Below, piece after piece: positions 35,251 to 43,819 of a stretch of 64,000 bases of DNA; position 1 is the stretch's first letter; every line of letters begins with the position of its first letter. The position numbers and the translations under genes were made by a program. Below the pieces are notes generated by a model. The model did no database searches and was not told where the DNA came from. It saw only the letters and a program-made list of their open reading frames with translations. The DNA is from an uncultured Sphingomonas sp. (GTDB lineage: Bacteria > Pseudomonadota > Alphaproteobacteria > Sphingomonadales > Sphingomonadaceae): assembly GCF_913062585.1 (NCBI RefSeq), contig NZ_CAJXWX010000012.1, positions 1-64,000 of the forward strand, given 5' to 3'.

Positions 35251-37386
35251 ATGAAGGTTCGTTCCGTTGCGCTCGTCGCGTGCATCGCATCCGCGACGCA
35301 AGCTGCCCATGGCCAGCCTCTGTCCAAGGCAGAAGACGAACAGGACATCGTGGTCACGGCGAGGCCCTATCCGATCGAGACGTCGAGCGGGTCGAAGTCC
35401 GACCTGCCCATCCTGCTGACCCCGCAGGCGATCAACACGATTACTGCCGAGGAAATCGCGGTGCGCGGCGTCCAAAGCCTGACCCAGGCCATCCAGAACA
35501 CGCCCGGCGTCGTCGGCCAATATGGCGACACCGACGTGCGGCACGACTGGATCATCGTTCGCGGCTTCAATCCGGTTCGGTATCTCGACGGCATGCGGTT
35601 GCCGTTCGGCGCGCGCGGCTATGCGCAGATCCGCGTCGAGCCCTATGGCCTGGAACGGATCGAGGTGTTGAAGGGCCCTGCTTCCTCACTTTACGGCCAG
35701 AGCGCGCCGGGCGGCCTTATCAACATGGTCAGCAAGCGTCCGACGGACCAGCCGCTGCACGAAGTCTTGTTGCAGGCCGGATCGTTCGACCGCTTCCAGG
35801 GCGGGATCGATTTCGGCGGACCGATCGAAGACGCCGCCTTGTCCTATCGGCTGACCGGCCTTGTCCGGACGAGCGATACCCCGACCGACTATCTCAACGA
35901 AAAACGGATCTTTATTGCGCCCGCATTGCGCTTCGCGCCGGACGACCGCACGTCGATCACGCTGCTGGGCCAGTATCAGAAGATCGTGTCCGACGGCGGA
36001 GGCGCGCCGCCCGCACTGCCGGTGGTCGGGACGTTGCGGGCCAATCCGGTGGGGCAGATCAGCCGCAGCCTCTTCATCGGCGATCCCAGCTATGATCACT
36101 TCCGGAACGAACAATTTCTAGTCGGGGTCGAGCTGCGTCGCGATTTGAGCGAGGCGCTGCGGTTCGAGCAGAATATCCGCTATGCCGATGTCACGACCGA
36201 CACCCAGCGGGTGCAAGGCATCGCGCTGGCGGCAGATAACCGGACCCTCAGCCGCTATGCCTGGGCCTTTCCGGAACGCAGCCATGTCTGGACGACCGAC
36301 ACGCGACTGCACCTGCGTGGACACACGGGCGGTGTCGTGCACAATGTACTGATCGGCCTCGATAATCAGTATGAGCGCGCCCGCTATGACGAGAGTGCCT
36401 TGCGGCTCGTGCCTTCGATCGATGTGTTCGCACCCGTCTACACGCGCGGGACCGTGCGGCCGCCGATCGCGACGACGATCCAGCAGAACCGCGATCAGAC
36501 GGGCATTTATGGCCAGTATAACGGCACCGTGGGACGCCTGTCGCTGTTGGCGAGCGGTCGCTATGACTGGACCGACAGCACGACCAACAGCCTGACAGTC
36601 GCCAGCAACCGGCAGACCCAAGCTCGCCAGAGCGATCGCCAGTTCACCGGTCGGGTCGGCCTGACCTACCAACTGCTGAACGACCTTGCCGCCTACGCCA
36701 GCTACGGAACGTCGTTCCAGCCGACCGCTGGTACGGATCGACTGGGGCAAGCCTTTGCTCCCTCGCTCGGCAAGCAATGAGAAGGCGGCGTCAAATATCA
36801 GTTCCGCCATCTGCCGGGCCTCATCACCCTTGCCGTGTTCGATCTTCGCCAGACCAATGTGACGACCCCCGATCCGGTCGACATCCGCTTCAACACGCAG
36901 ACCGGCGAAGCGCGGGTTCGTGGCGCGGAGGCGGAGGCCAAGTTCACGCCGGTTCCCGGGCTCAACCTCATCGCCTCCTATGCCTATAGCGAATCCAAGG
37001 TGCTGCGGGCCAACCGCAACGCCGCCGGCGCGTCGATCCAGGGCAATGCGCTGGCGTTCGTTCCCGATCATCAAGCATCCGCGCGCGCGGACTATAGCTT
37101 CCAGTCGGGCACGCTGAAGGGCGTGGGCATCGGGGCCGGCGTGACCTACTTCGGTTCGCTCTATGGCGATGCCGCCAACCTCTATCGCATCCCCGCCGCG
37201 ACCATCGCCGATGCGGCGTTGCGGTTCGACCTGGCTTCGGTATCGCCGGCGCTGAAGGGCGCGAACCTGGCGTTGAACGTCAGCAATGTCTTCGACAGGC
37301 GCTATCTCAAGACCTGCATCTCGGCCACCGGCTGCTACTTCAGCGCGCCGCGAACCGCATTGCTCAGCCTGCGCTACGCCATGTGA
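35251..37386 (+). pseudogene. TonB-dependent siderophore receptor, broken by one in-frame stop
   Basis: One frame runs from ATG 35251 to TAA-type end at 37386 except for a TGA at 36778-36780. The first part (509 codons) has signal peptide, plug (GVQSLTQAIQNTPGVVGQYG; ERIEVLKGPASSLYGQSAPG) and half the barrel. After the stop the same frame continues EGGVKYQF through the rest of the barrel to ALLSLRYAM. In intact siderophore receptors this place reads like GKQ(W/Y)E-GVKYQ, so TGG to TGA is the simplest change. Separate expression of either half would not build a barrel. It may be a real loss, a sequencing error, or read-through. Confidence 0.9.
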
Positions 37387-37674
37387 TTTGAACAACCTGG
37401 AGTTCTAGGACGGCCATCGTGGGGCACCGCGATGGCGGCCTGCTTTACTATGCGCCTTGGCTCCGAACACAGGAATCCAGCAGAAGACACTGGCCGTTGT
37501 CCAATGCGGCGGACCTATCATCGAGGCAACTGCTCCCCCTTCGAGTCATCACAAGCGGTGTCAGCCGAGCTAAGATTTCTCGAAATTCGATCCCAACGGG
37601 AATGCCCGGCCGTCTCGCAGGCTGTTTGCAATCGGAAATGGCTTTTTCAGGTATCCATCGATAACGGGGGCCAT

Positions 37675-38166
37675 ATGAGCGGCGTCGCATCAAGTGCTGG
37701 AACGTACCGGATCGAAGTGGTGCGCGAAGGGACAGAGATTATTGCGAGAAATATTCTCGACAGCCTGCCCGAATGGTTCGGACGGCCTGAATCGCTAAAC
37801 GAATATGTCGCAGCCACGACCCGCTTGCCGACCTTGGTCGCCTATACGGAGAACGGGAAAGCTGCCGGCTTTCTCTCGCTGGAAAAGCATACATCGGTCG
37901 CAGCCGAGATCCATGTAATCGGTGTCGCGCGGGATCAGCGCGGTAGGGGCTGCGGACGCAAACTGATCGAGCGAGCAGAAATTATGCTGAAAGCCGATGG
38001 CGTCCGCTGGTTAACCGTCAAGACCCTGGCGGCATGCCATCCCGATCCGCACTATGCCGAAACCAGGTTCTTCTATGAAGCCAGCGGGTTCGAGCCGATC
38101 GAGGTGTTTCCGGACTTGTGGGGTGAGGACACGCCCTGCCTCATGATGTTGAGGCCGATCGGCTGA
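37675..38166 (+). CDS. GNAT-family acetyltransferase
   Basis: A 163-residue GNAT enzyme. The acetyl-CoA pyrophosphate loop is VIGVARDQRGRGCGRKLIER (Q/R-x-x-G-x-G/A), followed by the C-terminal LTVKTLAACHPDPHYAETRF-type segment that ends FFYEASGFEPIE. Substrate unknown; family members acetylate small molecules or protein N-termini. An upstream stretch of about 290 bases between the broken receptor and this gene holds only a hairpin (GCCATCG/CGATGGC at 37413-37436) and no recognisable gene. Confidence 0.85.
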   Translation: MSGVASSAGTYRIEVVREGTEIIARNILDSLPEWFGRPESLNEYVAATTRLPTLVAYTENGKAAGFLSLEKHTSVAAEIHVIGVARDQRGRGCGRKLIERAEIMLKADGVRWLTVKTLAACHPDPHYAETRFFYEASGFEPIEVFPDLWGEDTPCLMMLRPIG

Positions 38167-38249
38167 TTCCCACTTCACCATCCTTGTGAGAAAGGTTGGA
38201 TCATCTACCGCCATCCCCGAAAGCGAGCGATGATCCGGCCTGTCCCCTA

Positions 38250-38984
38250 TCAGGCGAGTTGGCGATCCTCCGTCTCGGCAGTCAGATCGTCCAGCATCAG
38301 GCGCTCGTAGAAGCCGCCATATCCGCCATCGGGATCGACAAGGTGGATTTCCAATATCCAGTGCCGAACGGAGCCGTTACCATCAGGATCGCGCAGGCGG
38401 TCGGGGTTTTCCGGGCTGATGTGATTGAGTTGCTTCGCACCCGGCAGACGCGCGTGCGGAAACTCCGCGACGATGTGCCCGGCGATATGACCACCGAACC
38501 GCCATCCCGCTTCCTCGGCCGACTGGCAGGCGAAGGCATATAGAGCATCGCCGGTGATATCAGGGTCGGACAGGAACCGGGCGCGCACGAGGTCGAACTG
38601 GCGGGGCAACTCGCGACAGAGCGCCTGCTTCCGTGCGTCGCTTCCGATCGCATAGGTGCGCCCGACGTCGGCCTCCCATTCTTCGAACACCGGCCCAAGA
38701 TCGAGAAAGACTACATCGTCCTCGGCGATGCCCCGGATGGGCGGATTGTCTCTCGCGGTCGCCAGCGTGTTCACGCCTGCCCGAACGATGCGCTTGTGCC
38801 AGTGCTTCTCGACGCCAAACTCGCGCTCCGCCAGCGCGAGAATGTCGCGCTCCACCTCCCGCTCGGTCCTTCCGGCCTGAAGATATCCCTCTGCCTCGAT
38901 ACGATCGAGCAGGGCCAGAGCGCGGTTTTCTGCGTCGACCAATTGCTGTCGCCGGATGGCTTCTTCGGATCGCGTATCTTGCAT
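38250..38984 (-). CDS. M24-family metallopeptidase (Xaa-Pro type)
   Basis: A 244-residue 'pita-bread' peptidase. Five metal ligands are visible: Asp95 in FLDLGPV, Asp106 in WEADVGRTY, His170 in GHIAGHIV, Glu212 in ILEIHLVD and Glu227 in GFYERLML. It lacks the N-terminal creatinase-like domain, so it is a short M24 enzyme resembling methionine aminopeptidase or ectoine-utilisation hydrolases. Substrate unknown. Divergent from the Mop gene. Confidence 0.85.
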   Translation of the reverse strand: MQDTRSEEAIRRQQLVDAENRALALLDRIEAEGYLQAGRTEREVERDILALAEREFGVEKHWHKRIVRAGVNTLATARDNPPIRGIAEDDVVFLDLGPVFEEWEADVGRTYAIGSDARKQALCRELPRQFDLVRARFLSDPDITGDALYAFACQSAEEAGWRFGGHIAGHIVAEFPHARLPGAKQLNHISPENPDRLRDPDGNGSVRHWILEIHLVDPDGGYGGFYERLMLDDLTAETEDRQLA

Positions 38985-39026
38985 CAGGACATCATCGCCT
39001 CATGGTTCCTGGTGATCCTATAAGCC

Positions 39027-39158
39027 ATGTCTACGCCGCGATCATCATATATGGCGGAATATCGACCCCGACTTGGCGCATGGCAGTCGGCGCAGGATGG
39101 CGATAGGATGCGGATACGGATGCCGCCGGCATCTATCGCATTAAAGGGCATAACGTGA
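39027..39158 (+). CDS. Possible 43-residue upstream ORF overlapping mop
   Basis: ATG 39027 opens a 43-codon frame (MSTPRSSYMAEYRPRLGAWQ...) whose TGA overlaps the mop GTG as GTGA. No good ribosome site and no known family; it may be a leader peptide or chance. Listed because the 4-base overlap is the coupling pattern seen elsewhere in this window. Confidence 0.22.
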   Translation: MSTPRSSYMAEYRPRLGAWQSAQDGDRMRIRMPPASIALKGIT

Positions 39159-39361
39159 AGATCAGCGCACGCAATCAGATTTCCGGCACGATCACCTCGA
39201 TCACGCCGGGGGCCGTCAACGGCTCGATCAAGGTCGATATCGGAGGCGGCAACATCGTCACCGCCAACATCACCGAAGAAGCCATCGCTGACCTCGGACT
39301 GGCGACCGGTGAGACGGTCACCGTCATCATCAAGGCCAGCGACGTGATGATCGGCAAATAA
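39155..39361 (+). CDS. mop: Molybdopterin-binding Mop protein (single TOBE domain)
   Basis: A 68-residue protein that is one Mop/TOBE domain: SARNQISGTITSITPGAVNG and an ending ASDVMIGK. Such domains oligomerise and bind molybdate or tungstate. GTG start; the stop is directly followed by the ATG of the ModE-like gene with no gap. In E. coli this domain is fused to the ModE DNA-binding domain; here it is a separate gene, so the two proteins may form a split ModE. Confidence 0.92.
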   Translation: MKISARNQISGTITSITPGAVNGSIKVDIGGGNIVTANITEEAIADLGLATGETVTVIIKASDVMIGK

Positions 39362-39733
39362 ATGAAGCTCGGCTCCCTCTGGCTGAAGATCCAGATCGCT
39401 TGCGGCGATGCGCTGGCGATGGGCCCGGGTAAGGCAGACCTTCTGGAGGCGATCATCGCCGAAGGTTCGATCAGCGGTGCAGGCCGTGCGCTTGGCATGA
39501 GCTATCGCCGCGCCTGGCTACTGGTCGACGAGATGAATCGCTGCTTCGATCCAGTTCTGGTCGAGACGCTGAAGGGCGGCGGTCGGGAACGCGGGGCGAA
39601 GGTCAGCGCGAGCGGCCTCGCGGTTCTCGAAGCCTATCGTGAGATGGAACGCGAAGCCGCAGCAATTGCTGAGCGTCCGGCCTATGCGCGCCTGCGCGAA
39701 CACCTCCGCACCGAGCCGATCCCAACCGACTGA
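39362..39733 (+). CDS. ModE-like winged-helix regulator lacking the Mop domain
   Basis: A 123-residue LysR-type/ModE N-terminal domain: LLEAIIAEGSISGAGRALGM followed by SYRRAWLLVDEMNRCFDPVL and KGGGRERGAKVSASG. This is the DNA-binding half of ModE only. The start abuts the mop stop, giving coupled translation. It is the only regulator in this accessory cluster, so it is the candidate to bind the operator copies before the two TonB receptors. Direct evidence for that is absent. Confidence 0.9.
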   Translation: MKLGSLWLKIQIACGDALAMGPGKADLLEAIIAEGSISGAGRALGMSYRRAWLLVDEMNRCFDPVLVETLKGGGRERGAKVSASGLAVLEAYREMEREAAAIAERPAYARLREHLRTEPIPTD

Positions 39734-39764
39734 ACGCAACCGATCGGACGCCAGCGCCAACTCT

Positions 39765-39783
39765 CTATATACGGTCAGATACA
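39765..39783 (+). promoter_or_regulatory. Operator-like 19-mer before TonB receptor (copy 1)
   Basis: CTATATACGGTCAGATACA lies 60 bases before the receptor start. The same 19 bases occur in reverse at 43752-43770. A further AT-rich CGATATACG follows at 39788. The TATATA-type half-site recalls ModE boxes, though the spacing differs from the classical palindrome. Confidence 0.7.
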
Positions 39784-39843
39784 CACTCGATATACGCCCG
39801 AACATAATGCGGCCGCAGGGACCGCAAACAGGGGTGTCCATCG

Positions 39844-42255
39844 ATGTCGAAGCGGTTCGCAGTGTTTCTCTGCGCCACAGCCATGGCTGCGTTCAGCGTT
39901 CCCGCGCTTGCCCAGACCTCCACGGCGAAGGTGCCGCCATCAGTCTCCGATGACGCTGCCGACGATGGTATTCCCGAGGTTATAGTCACGGCGCGACGCC
40001 GTGCGGAGGATGCGCAGCGCGTGCCGGCAGCACTGTCGGTGGTGGGCGGCGACCTGATCGACCAGAGCTATACGGTCAACACGCAGGGGCTGACGACACT
40101 CATCCCGACGCTGAACTACAGCTCGGCCAACCCGCGCAATACCGCCTTCACGATCCGCGGCCTGGGTTCCAGCGTTGTCGCGGTCAGCCAGGCCAACGAT
40201 GGACTGGAACCTGGCGTCGGCTTCTATGTCGATCAGGTCTATCACGCGCGTCCCGCGACCGCCGCGTTCGACTTTGCCGACATCGAGCAGGTCGAGGAAC
40301 TGCGCGGACCGCAGGGAACGCTGTTCGGCAAGAACACGACGGCGGGCGCGCTCAACATCACCACCCGCGCGCCGACCTTCACGCGCGAGGGCTTCGCCGA
40401 ACTGTCCTATGGCGACTATAATTTCTTGCAGGCCAGGGGCTGGGCGTCGGGGCCGATCACCGACGCCATCGCCTATCGGATCTCGGGCGTGTCGACGCGG
40501 CGCGACGGCGTACTCGACAATGTCCGCACCGGCCGCGCCGCCAACACGATCGGGACGCAGGCGGTGCGCGCGCAGTTGCTGTTCAGGCCCGACGACGCAA
40601 TCCAGATGCGCGTCATCGCCGACGTCACCAACTTCCAGGCCTATTGCTGCGGGCAGGTGTACCTTCGCACCGGCACCAGCTTGCGCGCAGCCAACCGCCA
40701 GTTCGGCGGGCCGAACGGTCTGGCCGCGCAGTTCGGCTATGCTCCCCCCAGCACCAACATTTACGACCGCAAGACCGACATCGACGGCCCACTGGGCGTC
40801 GACACCAACGAAGGTGGCGTCAGCGCGATCACCGACTGGAACCTGGGGCCGGTCACGCTGACATCGGTCACGGCATGGCGCTTCTGGAACTGGGACGCAG
40901 AGAACGACCGCGACTATACCGGCTTGCCCGTCCAGCTCTCGCAGCACATTCCGTCGCGGCAGGACCAGTATAGCCAGGAACTACGCCTCGCCTCCAACGG
41001 GACCGGGGCGCTGTCCTATGTCGTCGGCCTGTACGGCTTCCGCCAGCGGCTGACCGGCCGACCGATCAGCATCTATGGTCCTGCGGCAGCTCGCTATCTG
41101 ATCGGCACGACTGTCGTCACCGGTACCGCGCCGAACCAGATAACGACTGCGGTGCCCGCCAACCTGCTCGACGGTTACGGGCAGGACGGTCGCACCGACT
41201 TCCGCAGCCTCAGCCACGCCGTGTTCGGCGAGGTCAACTACCGCTTCTTCGACCGCCTGACCGCGACGATCGGCCTGCGCTACACGCAGGAGGAAAAGGA
41301 CGGCTATTACACCACCACTGTCTCGGGTGGTCTGGCAACGACCAACACTGCGCTCATTAACGCCCGCCTTGGCGTGCTGCGCCCGCAAAGCTATGAGGCG
41401 CATGACAGCGATGGGAGCCTGTCGGGACGCGGCAACCTGGCGTGGCAGGTAACCGACACGACGATGGCCTATGCGAGCTATGCGCGCGGTTTTAAATCGG
41501 GCGGGATCAACATGTCGGGCCTCCCGCTCGACAGCAACAACCGCCCGGTGCTGGCGACCGCCGTGGTGCGGCCCGAGCGCAACGAGACCTACGAGATCGG
41601 CCTGAAGAACACCCTGTTCGACAACCGGCTGATCTTCAACATCGACGGCTTCTACACCAAGGTCCGCGACTTCCAGGCGACTGTCGTCGAGAACTCGCTG
41701 ACCCAGACGGTGCAGTTGCGCGGCTACCTGTCCAACATTCCGCAGGTGACGGTGAAAGGGATCGAGGCGGACGTGACAGCGCTGATCCTGCCGGGGCTGA
41801 GCGCACGCACCAACTTCGCCTATTCGGATGGGGAATATACCAACTACCCCGCCGGCCCGTGCCCGCTGGAGGTGCAGACCGCCACCACCACCCGGTGCAG
41901 CCTGACCGGCCGTCGCCTCGCTTCGTTGCCGCGCTTCGCGATCACCGCAGGGCTGGATTATCAGCGGGCCGTGGGTGACGGGCAGGTCTTCGTCCATGTC
42001 GACACCGCTTCACGTAGCGGCTTCAACGGCGACCCCAGCCTGTCGCGCTTCACCTATATCCGCAGCTACAACCTGACCAACGCCAATATCGGCTACCGCT
42101 TCGCGGACGGGCTGGAACTGATCGTCTGGGCACGCAACCTTGTTGACGCCGATTACATCCAAAACCTGACGATCCAGGCGGGTAATTCGGGCCTCATTGT
42201 CGGGACGCCGAGCGACCCGCGTACCATCGGCGGGACGATCCGCTTCCGATTGTGA
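39844..42255 (+). CDS. TonB-dependent outer-membrane receptor
   Basis: An 803-residue receptor. The signal peptide ends FSVPALAQ, followed by the TonB box region EVIVTARRRAEDAQ, plug motifs (TIRGLGSSVVAVSQAND; EELRGPQGTLFGKNTTAGAL) and a barrel ending IRFRL. Its plug resembles the large sphingomonad receptors for varied organic or metal ligands. It follows the Mop/ModE-like pair and a shared operator, so an oxyanion or metal-chelate ligand is an inference. Confidence 0.92.
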   Translation: MSKRFAVFLCATAMAAFSVPALAQTSTAKVPPSVSDDAADDGIPEVIVTARRRAEDAQRVPAALSVVGGDLIDQSYTVNTQGLTTLIPTLNYSSANPRNTAFTIRGLGSSVVAVSQANDGLEPGVGFYVDQVYHARPATAAFDFADIEQVEELRGPQGTLFGKNTTAGALNITTRAPTFTREGFAELSYGDYNFLQARGWASGPITDAIAYRISGVSTRRDGVLDNVRTGRAANTIGTQAVRAQLLFRPDDAIQMRVIADVTNFQAYCCGQVYLRTGTSLRAANRQFGGPNGLAAQFGYAPPSTNIYDRKTDIDGPLGVDTNEGGVSAITDWNLGPVTLTSVTAWRFWNWDAENDRDYTGLPVQLSQHIPSRQDQYSQELRLASNGTGALSYVVGLYGFRQRLTGRPISIYGPAAARYLIGTTVVTGTAPNQITTAVPANLLDGYGQDGRTDFRSLSHAVFGEVNYRFFDRLTATIGLRYTQEEKDGYYTTTVSGGLATTNTALINARLGVLRPQSYEAHDSDGSLSGRGNLAWQVTDTTMAYASYARGFKSGGINMSGLPLDSNNRPVLATAVVRPERNETYEIGLKNTLFDNRLIFNIDGFYTKVRDFQATVVENSLTQTVQLRGYLSNIPQVTVKGIEADVTALILPGLSARTNFAYSDGEYTNYPAGPCPLEVQTATTTRCSLTGRRLASLPRFAITAGLDYQRAVGDGQVFVHVDTASRSGFNGDPSLSRFTYIRSYNLTNANIGYRFADGLELIVWARNLVDADYIQNLTIQAGNSGLIVGTPSDPRTIGGTIRFRL

Positions 42256-42282
42256 TCGATCCCGACCCGTGCGGCAGCACCG

Positions 42283-43236
42283 TCATTTGCTGCCGCAGGG
42301 ATCGTCTGGATACGCGAAAGCGGGATTTTCAATGAAGCCGCGATCGGTCAGCGCCATCAGATAGGCAAGCACGCGGCCCGTATCGGCAGCATCCAGCATG
42401 ACCGGGTGGCGGGCGATGGCGTCACGAAGCGTGCGCGCGGACCCGTCGTGAAACCATGGACCGGTCACGGCAACGTTGCGCAGGGGCGGTGTACGAAAGC
42501 GCCCTTCGTCCTCTGCCCGGCCCGTCGCCTCGGCCAGACCGCGATCCGCCTTGTCGACCGGCAGGATTACGTGAAAGTGCCCATCGGAGAAAATGGGACC
42601 GGAATGACAGGAGGCGCAGGTTTGGTCGAACACCGCCTTGCCGGCAGTGGCTTGCGGTGACAGCGCGCCGCGATCGGCGGGCGTGCCGAACGACACCAGG
42701 CTCCGCTCAAAGCTCGCCAGCGCCATCGCGACGCTGGTCATGTCGATCCGTCCCCGACGGTCCGGGAAGGCCGCGCGGAACTGGCGGCGGTAGCAGACGT
42801 CACGCGTCAGGCGGCGTGGGATCTCCTGCTCGCTGCCGTGCATCCCCATCTCGAGGCCGAAGATCGGGATCATCGCCTGCGCCTCCAGCGTCGTGACGCG
42901 CGGGTCGGCCGAGGTAAGGCTCGACAGCCAGGCGACATTGGCGAGACCCGGCACGTTGCGACGACCGGGATCGCCGTGAACGCCCGGCCGGGTGGCGTTC
43001 ACGTCCGCGAAGGCGTGCTTCTGCTCATGACAGCTTGCGCACGACATGGTGCCGTCGATGGACAGGTCCGCGTCGTAAAATAGCCGACGGCCTAGGGCGA
43101 CCTTGGCGGCCGACATCGGATTGTCGGCAGGTACGATCGGCGCGACGACTCCAGGCGGCAGCGACCACCGCCACGGGGCGGCAACCGCGACGGTCAGGAT
43201 CAGCGCCGCAAGCGTCAGCGCCGCCCGTCCGATCAC
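42283..43236 (-). CDS. Di-heme cytochrome c peroxidase/MauG-like protein
   Basis: A 317-residue exported protein with an N-terminal hydrophobic anchor and two haem c motifs CASCH at 66-70 and 207-211. The segment VTTLEAQAMIPIFGLEMGMH and ALASFERSLVSFG are typical of the BCCP/MauG/MbnH di-haem family. It may reduce peroxide or oxidise a partner protein or chelator in the periplasm. GTG start overlapping the upstream stop (GTGA), so it is co-translated with the secreted protein. Confidence 0.88.
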   Translation of the reverse strand: MIGRAALTLAALILTVAVAAPWRWSLPPGVVAPIVPADNPMSAAKVALGRRLFYDADLSIDGTMSCASCHEQKHAFADVNATRPGVHGDPGRRNVPGLANVAWLSSLTSADPRVTTLEAQAMIPIFGLEMGMHGSEQEIPRRLTRDVCYRRQFRAAFPDRRGRIDMTSVAMALASFERSLVSFGTPADRGALSPQATAGKAVFDQTCASCHSGPIFSDGHFHVILPVDKADRGLAEATGRAEDEGRFRTPPLRNVAVTGPWFHDGSARTLRDAIARHPVMLDAADTGRVLAYLMALTDRGFIENPAFAYPDDPCGSK

Positions 43237-43727
43237 GCCGGCAGCTTCGTCACCATCAGCGGCAGATCGGCGGTGCCGTTGCCGGCGACCTGAAGGACGT
43301 ATCGCCCCGCAGCCAAATCGAAATCGACCATCTTGCGGATGCCGGTGCAGGCAGGTCCATGACCGTGCGCGACCGAAGTCGCGGGCTTGCCGTCCGCCAG
43401 CACGTCGATCCACGCACCTGATCCCAGCGCAACCCGGTAGCGGCCGGGCGTCGTGACGGTGAAAGCGAACACGCCCCCATAGCTGACCGACCCGCCGGGC
43501 TTTTCCGGTCGGACCACATAGCGGACGTCCCGTGTGGATGGCAGGCGTGCCGCGACCGCTACGCCCGGCGTCAGCATTGTCGCCCGCCCGACCGTACGAC
43601 CTGCACCAAGCGGACGCGGCGAGGCCCAGCCCGACAATTCCGCAGGCGGCGCGACGGCTTCAGGGCACCTATCGTGTGCAGGAGCGGACGCCTGCAACAG
43701 CGCGGCAGCAAGCAGGGCATTGAACAT
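43233..43727 (-). CDS. Secreted beta-sandwich-like protein, unknown
   Basis: A 164-residue exported protein with signal peptide (MFNALLAAALLQASAPAH) and an all-beta pattern: VSYGGVFAFTVTTPGRYRVA, GSGAWIDVLADGKP, KMVDFDLAAGRYVLQVAGNG and LPLMVTKLPA. Two cysteines and a GHG motif occur. It is the first gene of a unit with the di-haem protein and lies divergent from a TonB receptor. I do not recognise the family; a ligand-binding or electron-transfer partner role is inferred from context. Confidence 0.7.
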   Translation of the reverse strand: MFNALLAAALLQASAPAHDRCPEAVAPPAELSGWASPRPLGAGRTVGRATMLTPGVAVAARLPSTRDVRYVVRPEKPGGSVSYGGVFAFTVTTPGRYRVALGSGAWIDVLADGKPATSVAHGHGPACTGIRKMVDFDLAAGRYVLQVAGNGTADLPLMVTKLPA

Positions 43728-43751
43728 CGGCGGCAACTCCTCCAACAGCTA

Positions 43752-43770
43752 TGTATCTGACCGTATATAG
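43752..43770 (-). promoter_or_regulatory. Operator-like 19-mer in divergent region (copy 2)
   Basis: The exact reverse complement of the 19-mer at 39765. It is extended here into an imperfect palindrome CTATGTA-N8-TATATAG. It lies 24 bases upstream of the secreted-protein start and 49 bases upstream of the receptor start, so one site could control both directions. Confidence 0.72.
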
Positions 43771-43819
43771 ATGATCGAAGGACGATACAGCCGCCTCGAT
43801 CGCAAAAGGGGGACTATCG

